A DNA stretch of 64,000 bases from Clostridia bacterium (GTDB taxonomy: Bacteria; Bacillota; Clostridia; Peptostreptococcales; Anaerovoracaceae). Positions 52,365 to 59,800 of this stretch are shown here, in pieces. The stretch is taken from positions 19,817 through 83,816 of the forward strand of contig CAJTER010000018.1 of the NCBI GenBank assembly GCA_910575405.1, in the 5' to 3' direction. Numbering within the stretch: position 1 is the stretch's first letter; every line of letters starts with the position of its first letter. The notes under the pieces are model-generated. The model was not told where the DNA came from. It worked only from the letters and a program-made list of their open reading frames with translations, and did not search any database. The translations under genes were made by a program, and so were the position numbers.

Positions 52365-53207
52365 CTAGCTGACAAGCCCGAGGCCGTTGAGCTGCCGCAT
52401 ATGTTCTGCACCAGTGGAAATGAGATAAATACGCGTCGTATCAATGCTGCTGTGGCCTAAAATATCTGCCAGCTTTACAATATCGCCGTTTGCCCTGTAA
52501 AAGGAACGAGCAAAGAGACGCCGCAGATTATGGGGAAACACTTTGTCCGGCTGTACACCTACCTGCCTGGAGAGCTGCTTCATTTCCGACCAGATTTGCC
52601 GCCTGGACAGACTCTTTCCGCTTTTGGTCAAAAATAGTTCTCCGGATGCGATCTTCTGATTTTTGCCATAAGCCAGCAGCTTTCTGCATAGCTTTTCCGG
52701 CAGCAGAATGACCCGCAGCTTCCCCTTGAGCGAAATTTCAGCCTTCCCTCTCTTTACCGCTTCCATGGTAATATAACGCAGCTCCGATACCCGGATGCCG
52801 GTGCCGCAGATGGTTTCCAGCAGAAGGGACAGCCTCTGCTTCCCCTGCGCGTTTGCCGCCTGAACCAGATGCCGGTATTCCTGGAGATTGAGATTTTCGG
52901 ATTGCTCCCGAAAGCTCCGCCTTTGGACACGCAGGAACCGGACTCGACAATCCTCCCACCCTCTGAAACGGAAAAAGCTGTTGATTGCCGAGAGCATGGA
53001 ATTGATCGTAACTGCCGTATAATGGCTGGCCGCGAGATGCCCCTTCCAATCTGCTGCCTGCTGCTTTGTAACCTCCCGGCCGGAAAGCCATGCTGCAAAG
53101 CTACGGACGTCCCGTAAATACTTTTCAATCGTTGCCGGCGCTTTTTCCTCCTGCATTAAATGTTCCTCATAACGGGATATGTCGCCATTTGTAATCTGAT
53201 ACTTCAT
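52365..53207 (-). CDS. Complete tyrosine recombinase, partner two
   Basis: A 280-residue XerC/XerD-type integrase. Start at 53207 with GGGAG 6 bp upstream. N-terminal SAM-like domain, then full catalytic residues: Arg I in GTGIRVSEL, Lys in SLKGKLRVI, His-x-x-Arg in PHNLRRLF, LGHSS, and the nucleophile Tyr in TTRIYL. It could catalyse inversion of the neighbouring segment. It lies on the same strand as the atypical partner, with the putative switch between them. Confidence 0.9.
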   Translation of the reverse strand: MKYQITNGDISRYEEHLMQEEKAPATIEKYLRDVRSFAAWLSGREVTKQQAADWKGHLAASHYTAVTINSMLSAINSFFRFRGWEDCRVRFLRVQRRSFREQSENLNLQEYRHLVQAANAQGKQRLSLLLETICGTGIRVSELRYITMEAVKRGKAEISLKGKLRVILLPEKLCRKLLAYGKNQKIASGELFLTKSGKSLSRRQIWSEMKQLSRQVGVQPDKVFPHNLRRLFARSFYRANGDIVKLADILGHSSIDTTRIYLISTGAEHMRQLNGLGLVS

Positions 53208-53385
53208 CTTGTGCTCCCTTCCATAATTCATACGCATTTGCATGATCTGTGGTTTTCAGAAAATTTTTACACTATCAGATATACTACATTCCCGTAGAAA
53301 TGGGAAGGGAAAATAGGAAGAGAAAAAAGGAAAACCCGCAAAACCCGGCTGAGTTTTACCTGTACCGGGCTTTGCGGGTTGTCTG

Positions 53386-53724
53386 TTAGTCTTCCGAAGC
53401 TCCAGCTTCCTCCGGAAGAAATTCCTCAAGAATGCGCAGCGCTGCCTGCAGGTGATTCCTGGCTCCCTGGATATTTTGAAAAAAGACAAGGGAAAGAGCC
53501 TCTTCGTCTGACCCTTTGGGGAAGGAAAGGAGCAGATCCGGGCTGACCTGGAGCTTTTCTGCAATATGCTCAACTGTATTAAGTGTAGGATTGCAGGAGC
53601 CATTAAGAGCGCTCTGCAGGTAGGAACGGGAAATGCTGATTTCCTCTGCGAATTCGGTCAGAGTGCTGTTACAGCTTTTGCGCATAAATGAAAGGTTTTT
53701 CGAAAAATTACCAGACAAACTCAT
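53386..53724 (-). CDS. XRE-family repressor, paralogue 1
   Basis: A 112-residue helix-turn-helix repressor. HTH in NSTLTEFAEEISISRSYLQSAL, then a variable C-terminal helical region ending in acidic residues. About 80-90 percent identical by eye in the first 65 residues to the genes at 53865-54257 and 55824-56174. AAAGGAG precedes the start. A 78-bp upstream region is nearly identical to that of paralogue 3. Confidence 0.85.
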   Translation of the reverse strand: MSLSGNFSKNLSFMRKSCNSTLTEFAEEISISRSYLQSALNGSCNPTLNTVEHIAEKLQVSPDLLLSFPKGSDEEALSLVFFQNIQGARNHLQAALRILEEFLPEEAGASED

Positions 53725-53776
53725 ACTGACAACTCAACTCCTTTAAATGTTTTTTGTATTTTATGCATTAATGAAT

Positions 53777-53854
53777 ATATATAATATCTTATCGCAATTC
53801 GACAAAAAACGACAGGGTATTATAGTGGTATTTCGTACCATTATAGTGGTAAAT
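53777..53854. promoter_or_regulatory. Conserved XRE operator-promoter region, copy 1
   Basis: Differs from 56227-56304 at two positions. Contains TGGTA-TTTCG-TACCA as a dyad, two TATAGTGGTA-like repeats 20 bp apart and an A-rich GACAAAAAACGACAGG stretch. Likely bound by the neighbouring XRE proteins. Confidence 0.65.
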
Positions 53855-53864
53855 TTGAAGATAT

Positions 53865-54257
53865 TTACAGAAAACTGTGGTCTTCGTCCGCCTCAGGTTG
53901 AATGGCCTGCTGATCGTCCAGATGCTCCGAAGCTTTTGCATCCTCAGGAAGAAGTTCCTCGAGAATGTGCAGCGCTGCCCGCAGGTGATCCCTGGCCTCC
54001 CGGATACTCTGGCGAAAGACAAGGGGAATCGTATCCTCATCCTGCTTTTGCGGAAAGGAAAGGAGCAGATCCGGACTGACCTGAAGCTTTTCCGCAATAT
54101 GCTCGACCGTATCAAGGGTAGGATTGCAGGAGCCATTGAGAGCGCTCTGCAGGTAGGAACGGGAAACGCTGATTTCCTCTGCGAATTCGGTCAGGGTGCT
54201 GTTGCAGCTTTTGCGCATGGATGAAAGATTTTTTGAAAAATTACTAGATAAACTCAT
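53865..54257 (-). CDS. XRE-family repressor, paralogue 2
   Basis: A 130-residue relative of paralogues 1 and 3, with identical SLS-NFSKNLSSMRKSCNS N-terminus and LTEFAEEISVSRSYLQSAL helix-turn-helix, and a longer, distinct C-terminal tail (HLDDQQAIQPEADEDHSFL). AAAGGAG is 9 bp upstream. Its upstream region shares GACAGAAAACGACAG with the other two, but the operator is divergent. It diverges from the broken Rpn-type gene. Confidence 0.85.
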   Translation of the reverse strand: MSLSSNFSKNLSSMRKSCNSTLTEFAEEISVSRSYLQSALNGSCNPTLDTVEHIAEKLQVSPDLLLSFPQKQDEDTIPLVFRQSIREARDHLRAALHILEELLPEDAKASEHLDDQQAIQPEADEDHSFL

Positions 54258-54470
54258 ACTGACAACTCCTTTGCTTTCTGATGCTCTTAACTATATATGT
54301 TACCGTTATTCGACAGAAAACGACAGAGCAAGATGGTGGCATCCTGTACTATTATAGTGATACATGATTCTTCATTTTACACCTTTTTGCTGGCCTAGAT
54401 TGAAAGGATCCATCCTTTATGATACTATAGAGGTACAAAACGGCAGGGAAAGCGGGCGGGAAGATTGAAC
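54258..54470. other. Divergent promoter region between XRE2 and the Rpn remnant
   Basis: Contains CGACAGAAAACGACAG at 54311-54326, related to the A-rich motif of the other two XRE promoters, and two GATACTATAGAGG-like and ATTATAGTGATAC-like stretches at 54349-54434. No ORF. Confidence 0.4.
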
Positions 54471-54817
54471 GTGACAGAACAACAGGAAAAAAAGCATCAG
54501 CAGCACCAGGAGGATTTACAGCGACTGCGCAGCCTGCGTCCAATAGATGATGACTTCATGCGCTGCCTGTTTAAAGACAATATACCATTCCAGTGTGCTG
54601 GACATAGAAAACCTCCATTCGGGGCAGGATTTTAACGAACTGCCGGACACCTATACGATATTTATCATCGAAAAGGACTTTTACGAGAAGGGTGAGCCAG
54701 TCTATCCAATAGAACGAATCAACCTGGCAACAGGTAAAGCCTTTGAAGATGGAGAACATATTTTATATGTGAATGGAGAATACCGGGAAGAATCAGAGAG
54801 CGGAAAACTGATGCACG

Positions 54818-54840
54818 ATTTCAACTGCACGAGAGCGGAG
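54818..54840. repeat. Left target-site duplicate flanking the RelB/YoeB cassette
   Basis: ATTTCAACTGCACGAGAGC (54818-54836) then GGAG; identical to 55483-55505 except for one base. Confidence 0.85.
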
Positions 54841-54863
54841 GTTATAGGCGGGATTGGTTGGGG

Positions 54864-55133
54864 TTATTTATCCCCATAGTGGCCTCTGCAGTGGGCGATG
54901 TACAGCCGTCCGTTTTCCACATGGTAGACGAGGCGATCTTTTTCGTTGATGCGGCGGCTGTATTCGCCCTGCAGGTCGCCGGAGAGAGGTTCGGGCTTTC
55001 CGATTCCCTTCATGCAGCCGTTCCGTTCAATATCCTGGATGAGTTGGTTGATCCGCTTTAGTGTTTTTTTATCTTGCGTCTGCCAGTAGAGGTAATCCTC
55101 CCAGGCATCGTCCGACCATATTTTTTTACTCAT
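54864..55133 (-). CDS. yoeB: YoeB-type toxin
   Basis: An 89-residue Txe/YoeB family RNase toxin that cleaves mRNA at the ribosome when free of antitoxin. Features: WEDYLYWQTQDKKTLKRINQLI, the catalytic Glu in GEYSRRIN, RLVYHV and the C-terminal His/Tyr in HCRGHYGDK. It overlaps the antitoxin gene by 8 bp. It is part of a 640-bp cassette inserted in the Rpn remnant. Confidence 0.9.
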   Translation of the reverse strand: MSKKIWSDDAWEDYLYWQTQDKKTLKRINQLIQDIERNGCMKGIGKPEPLSGDLQGEYSRRINEKDRLVYHVENGRLYIAHCRGHYGDK

Positions 55134-55395
55134 CGTCCACCTCGATCAGTTCATGGGCGGTGCCTTTCCCGGCTTTCAGCTCCTGGACGGATTTTTTTAC
55201 ATAGGCCATGTTCGCCTCAGAGAAGAATGGGTCGGTGGTCTGGGTGATCTCAAACGGGATGCGGTTTTCACGTAAAACTGCTTTCACAAAAAGATTAATT
55301 GCGGTAGAAGTATTCAGGCCAACATTTGAGCAGAAGGTATCAAAGCTGGCCTTGTCTTTTTCGTCTACCCTTGCGGTTAAAGTTGCCAGTGCCAT
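55126..55395 (-). CDS. relB: RelB/DinJ-type antitoxin
   Basis: An 89-residue antitoxin with a ribbon-helix-helix N-terminus (TLTARVDEKDKASFD, followed by LNTSTAINLFVKAVL) and a C-terminal tail (YVKKSVQELKAGKGTAHELIEVD) that neutralises the toxin. AAAGGAG lies 9 bp upstream of the ATG. Pairing a RelB-type antitoxin with a YoeB-type toxin is less usual than RelB-RelE. Confidence 0.88.
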   Translation of the reverse strand: MALATLTARVDEKDKASFDTFCSNVGLNTSTAINLFVKAVLRENRIPFEITQTTDPFFSEANMAYVKKSVQELKAGKGTAHELIEVDDE

Positions 55396-55428
55396 AAATA
55401 TCGCTCCTTTCGTATTCGGGTTGCGATT

Positions 55429-55457
55429 ATTATAACACTATTGTATGCTGTAAGCAA
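55429..55457 (-). promoter_or_regulatory. Promoter of the RelB/YoeB operon
   Basis: Minus strand: TTGCTT (55457-55452), 17-bp spacer, TATAAT (55434-55429). Confidence 0.65.
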
Positions 55458-55482
55458 GCGCATGTATTACATATGGGATTGA

Positions 55483-55505
55483 ATTTCAACTGCACGAGAG
55501 CAGAG
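55483..55505. repeat. Right target-site duplicate flanking the RelB/YoeB cassette
   Basis: Same 19-bp core as 54818-54836, with CAGAG in place of CGGAG at the end. Together the two copies show that a cassette entered the Rpn gene. Confidence 0.85.
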
Positions 55506-55823
55506 AATATGAAGTATGAATTGACGGCAGAGAGAAGGAGATATTTGAAAGAAGAGCCAAAAGGAGTGAGCGAAATGAATAAGATTATGGAAGATATGCG
55601 AAATGAATCCATGAGGGCCGGAATAAAAGAAGGAATAAAAGAAGGGGCAATCAATACTGCAAAAAGAATGTTGAGAGATGGAACTATAACGCTGGAAAAG
55701 ATTGCGGAATTTGTTGGCCTTTCCGTTGAGGAAGTAAAAACTCTGGCAGCCGATTCAAACAGATAGACAAAAACACTGAAAGGCCGGGAATCAAAAGAAT
55801 GATTCCCGGCCTTTGCAATGGAG

Positions 55824-56174
55824 CTACGGCTCCTCCCGATCCTCCGGAGCGTCCAATTCCCCCGGAACAAGTTCCTCAAGAATGCGCAGCGCTGCTCGCA
55901 GATGATCCCTGACTTCCCGCAAATTTTGAATAAGGACAAGGGAAGGCATCTCTTCGCCCGGCCCTCTGGGAAAGGAAAGTAGCAGATCCGGGGCCACCTG
56001 GAGTTTCTCTGCAATATGCTCAACCGTATCAAGTGTTGGATTACAAGAGCCTTTGAGAGCGCTCTGCAGGTAGGAGCGGGAAACGCTGATTTCCTCTGCG
56101 AATTCGGTCAGGGTGCTGTTGCAGCCCTTACGCATGGATGAAAGGTTTTTTGAAAAATTACCAGACAAACTCAT
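55824..56174 (-). CDS. XRE-family repressor, paralogue 3
   Basis: A 116-residue relative of the two XRE proteins at 53386 and 53865, differing chiefly in the C-terminal tail. Helix-turn-helix LTEFAEEISVSRSYLQSAL. Divergent from the TWQG-surface-protein operon, and its upstream region carries the conserved operator, so it is the best candidate for repressing that operon. Confidence 0.85.
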   Translation of the reverse strand: MSLSGNFSKNLSSMRKGCNSTLTEFAEEISVSRSYLQSALKGSCNPTLDTVEHIAEKLQVAPDLLLSFPRGPGEEMPSLVLIQNLREVRDHLRAALRILEELVPGELDAPEDREEP

Positions 56175-56226
56175 ACTGAAAACTCAACTCCTTTAGATAC
56201 TTATTTTAAATTCTATATATGAGGGC

Positions 56227-56304
56227 ATATATAATATCTTACCGCAATTCGACAAAAAACGACAGGGTATTATAGTGGTATTTCGTACCATTATACTGGT
56301 AAAT
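56227..56304. promoter_or_regulatory. Conserved XRE operator-promoter region, copy 3
   Basis: Matches 53777-53854 at 76 of 78 positions by eye. A rightward promoter (TTCGAC, 17 bp, TATAGT at about 56248-56276) is possible and would read toward the surface genes. Confidence 0.6.
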
Positions 56305-56325
56305 CATCCTGGCAAACCCCATTTG

Positions 56326-56349
56326 AGCCGGAAAGCAGCCCGGCTTTTT
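56326..56349 (+). terminator. Leader terminator upstream of the surface-protein operon
   Basis: AGCCGG (56326-56331), loop AAAGCAGC, CCGGCT (56340-56345), then TTTT. It lies between the operator-promoter region and the operon, and looks like an attenuator. Confidence 0.65.
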
Positions 56350-56646
56350 CATGCCCAAAAGGCCTCAGCGCTATCCTGAAAATCCCATTAAATTCTATAA
56401 AATTCCGTTAAACCCATATACTTGCCAATATTAAGCAAAAAAACTCGAAAACATTACAAAAAATCATAAAAAACTTACCGTGTGTAATGCTTTTCGTAAT
56501 GCCCCATTTCGTAAAATGAGTATGCAAAATCACAATGCACGAATTCAGAAGCAGATTAGAAGCAGACTCAAAAATGAATTCGTCAACCAAAAAGCAGTCG
56601 AGACACGCGAGAGTACTCGATTCCAAAAGGAGGTGCGCACAGCGCC

Positions 56647-56841
56647 ATGAATGAAAAACAAAAGAATCAGGAGACATTTGTAATCCGAATTCTGGGCACA
56701 GAGCACGCCACATGGCAGGGAAGCGTAACTCATTTGGATAACAACCAAACCGTATACTTTCGCTCTGAGCTGGAGCTGATAAAAATTATAGATGGCACCC
56801 TGGAAAAAGAACAGGCAGCTGCCGAAGAAAGCATTAAGTAG
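56647..56841 (+). CDS. Small TWQG-motif protein
   Basis: A 64-residue protein encoded just before the giant surface protein. It carries FVIRI, then ATWQGSVTHLDNN and FRSELELIKIIDG. These match the C-terminal half of the protein at 50622-51059. AGGAGGTG lies 11 bp upstream, and the next gene follows after 13 bp, so the two are co-translated. Function unknown. Confidence 0.75.
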   Translation: MNEKQKNQETFVIRILGTEHATWQGSVTHLDNNQTVYFRSELELIKIIDGTLEKEQAAAEESIK

Positions 56842-56853
56842 GAAGGTGGAAAC

Positions 56854-59800
56854 ATGCGAAATTTTGTGAATGAAAAAGGAAAACGCGCAGCAAAGAAGCG
56901 CCAAAAGAAAGATGGAAGGGTCAACGTGCTTGCCATTCTGATTTCCGTAAGCATGATCTGCAGCCTGATGGTGCCATACGCACAGTTCATAGAGGCCTCC
57001 TCTGATCTGCCAAACTGCGGAGTAGCCGAGCACCAGCACAACGCATCCTGCTACCGGCTGGATAACACCCCTGCCTGCGGAAAAGCAGAAGGCGAAGACC
57101 ACACCCACACAAACGCCTGCTATGACAAAGTCTTAGCCTGCGTAAAACAAGAACACACCCATATGGACGCCTGCTACAGCGACAAAACGGCAGACGTAGA
57201 AGACCCGGCACTGTGGGACGCACAGTTCGGAACAGCAGCCCTGACCAAGGACACCTGGGCAGAAAGTCTGGCAGCAGTAGCTGAGCAGCAGGTAGGTTAT
57301 GAAGAGAGCAAAGACAACTACGAAGTGGAAAAGGACGGAAGCCACAACGGCTACACCCGGTACGGCGACTTTGCGGACGATAAATATGGAAGCTGGGATA
57401 CCTCCTTTGTAAACTTCTGTCTGGAATATGCTGGAATCGCAGAAGCAGACGTGTTCCCGAAGGAAGAAACGGATGCTGAGAAATGGCAGGAAGCGTTCGT
57501 AAAGGACGAGAAGGAAAACCAGGACTACATTGCGGACACCAATAAGGAAGACTACACGCCGCAGGTGGGAGATATCGTCTTTATCGAAGGAAATAAAGAG
57601 AACGGAAATGACAAAGACGAAACCACCATGGGAATCGTGACAGATGTGAATGAAAAGAAGGATGAAATCACGGTAGTGGAAGGAGACAGCCACGATCAGG
57701 TAGAAGAAAACACGTATGATGCGGATGACAAACACATTACCGACGCCATTGATATGGAACAGGTAGAAAATGAAGTAACAGGGGAAACCGAGGCCCCGGC
57801 AGACACGGATCAGACAGCACCAGATGGTGACAGCGCTCAGCCGGAGGCAGATGAGACGACCGGAGCTGCTGACCCAAGCATCGAAGATACAGACAAAGCA
57901 GACGCAGATAAAGAAGAGGGAAGCGATGCGATTACAACGGAGGATCCGACCGAGGAGGTTTCTGTATACATCTGCGGAAAAGAAGAACATAAGCATGGTG
58001 AAGCCTGTTACGACGAGCAGGGCGAACTGACCTGTAAGGAAGAGGAACACCAGCACGGCCTGGACTGCCTGAGACCGGCAGAGGGAGAAGAACCGCCATC
58101 CGAAGAGCCGAGTGAAGAAGAGCAGCCAGCGGATGAGCCATCCGAAGAACCGGCCCAGCCAGAAGAGGCTGAGGCGCCGGAAAGCGAATACATCTGTGGA
58201 AAGGAAGAGCACACCCATAGCGACGCATGCTATGACGATGGAACGTATAACCTGACCAAACCGCTGTTCAAACTCATTACGAATAGTGAAGGGGAACCGG
58301 AACGGATCTGCGGTAAGGAAGAGCATCACCATGATGATGCCTGCCTGCCGGAGAGAGAAGTGGAGAAGGAAGAAGCAGAACAAGAATATTTCTGCGGACA
58401 GAAAAATCATAAACATGATGAAACTTGTCTGGATGAAAACAACCAGCTGGCCTGCGAACTGCCTGAGCATGAGCATGGCGACAGCTGTCTGGTAGAGCAG
58501 AAGGAAGAAGAACCGGAGTACATCTGCGGAAAGAAAGAACATAAACATGAAGCTTCCTGCTATGATGAAAAGGGAGAGCTGACCTGCAAGGAGGAAGAGC
58601 ATGCGCATGATGATAGCTGCTTAAAGGCAGAGGAAGAAGACAAAGATGCTCCTGTTCCAGTAAGCGTTAATGAACAGTTTGAATATACGGATAACCCGGC
58701 CTTTAAGATTACATTCCATGTAAGAGGTCTGATTAAAGTTCCGCAGGAAGCAGTTGCCGAAAATGGAGACAGCGTGGTACAGGAGAAGGAAACGGCAGAT
58801 AGTACAAATGCTGTGGCAGACAGTAATGGAACCATAGCGGGCATCCAAGGAGTAATTGAGGAAGTAACAGAAACATCTGATCGGGCTGAACCTACAGAGA
58901 ACACAGAGGCTGTAGAAAATAAAGATGAAAACAGCAATACTGTAGAAATCGCAGGGAATAATGAAAAACTGACGTTCCAGGTAGAAGATTTAGAGGAACA
59001 GTCACAAGCATACAAAGACTTTGTTGCTTACACAAAGAAAAACGATGATGGCGGACAGCAGCTTCTGCTTCAGGGCGTTCATTATTCCCTGCGCTATAAC
59101 GGAGCAGCAGTAGATGCATCAAAATGTGATATTACAGCAGAAATTACGCCGACTAAAACACTTGTAAAGCAGGTGGAGGAGGCGGTTGAAGAAGAATCTT
59201 CAAATGGTTATATTTTATCCGTATTGAAGCGGACTGCAGACTCACAGATTCAGCAGGTCAATACTATGTCCCTGAACAGTGAAAAGGAGCTGAATGGAAC
59301 GACTGTGGAGGCCGCAATAGAGGGTACATCGGGAGAAAAGCCAGCAGCACAGGCGGAAGAAAAAAGCTCGGAGGAAGGTCTGACACAAACCGAACAGAAG
59401 CGAGGTAAAGCACGGGCTAGGAGTATAGAAGCTGAGGAAGATGAACCTGTGGAGAGCGGGAAAGTTGAGGATACTCTAGATGAAGATATCGTTGATACGG
59501 AGATAGGATCAGATAGCGATTCAACAAATAATACTACTGGTACAGAAGACGCAAGTGACGAAGAACAGGATGAGATTCAAGGGTCAGCACCAGAAGGTGG
59601 CAATAGTGCCGACGGAGATGTAGTAATAGAAATTAAGCAGACTCCAAACCCAAGCTTTACTGTGCAGTACTATGCAAACCTTGATCGAGTAAGTAGTGAT
59701 TCAAGTAACAAGGTGTTGACACAGGGTGAAAAGGATGGAGTTAAGAACTCAAATGAATTACCTGTTATTGACACAACAGGTAATCAGAATGGGACAGGTG

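Larger units (their letters stand above)
54471..55766 (+). pseudogene. Broken Rpn-family (PD-(D/E)XK nuclease) gene, interrupted by a toxin-antitoxin cassette
   Basis: Three pieces of one reading unit survive. From GTG 54471 the frame reads VTEQQEKKHQQHQ to RPIDDDFMRCLFKDN, then a frame shift and internal deletion near 54580, after which SSVLDIENLHSGQDFNELPDT continues to FNCTRAE at 54840. The third piece resumes at 55482 with FNCTRAENMKYEL and runs to LSVEEVKTLAADSNR at 55766. The resumption repeats the last codons of piece two, a target duplication. Rpn proteins are recombination-promoting nucleases or transposase-like. This copy cannot make a functional protein. Confidence 0.8.
56175..56646. 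promoter_or_regulatory. Control region of the surface-protein operon
   Basis: Holds the conserved XRE operator (56227-56304), an intrinsic terminator (56326-56349), a direct pair of AGAAGCAGA repeats near 56546-56565, and an inverted repeat ACGAATTC (56539-56546) with GAATTCGT (56576-56583). No ORF on either strand looks coding. Confidence 0.6.

Noticed and set aside
57133..58608. Long minus-strand frame opposite the giant surface protein (491 codons)
   Set aside because: The long open frame arises from the Cys/His and Glu repeats on the plus strand; no ribosome site or family resemblance.
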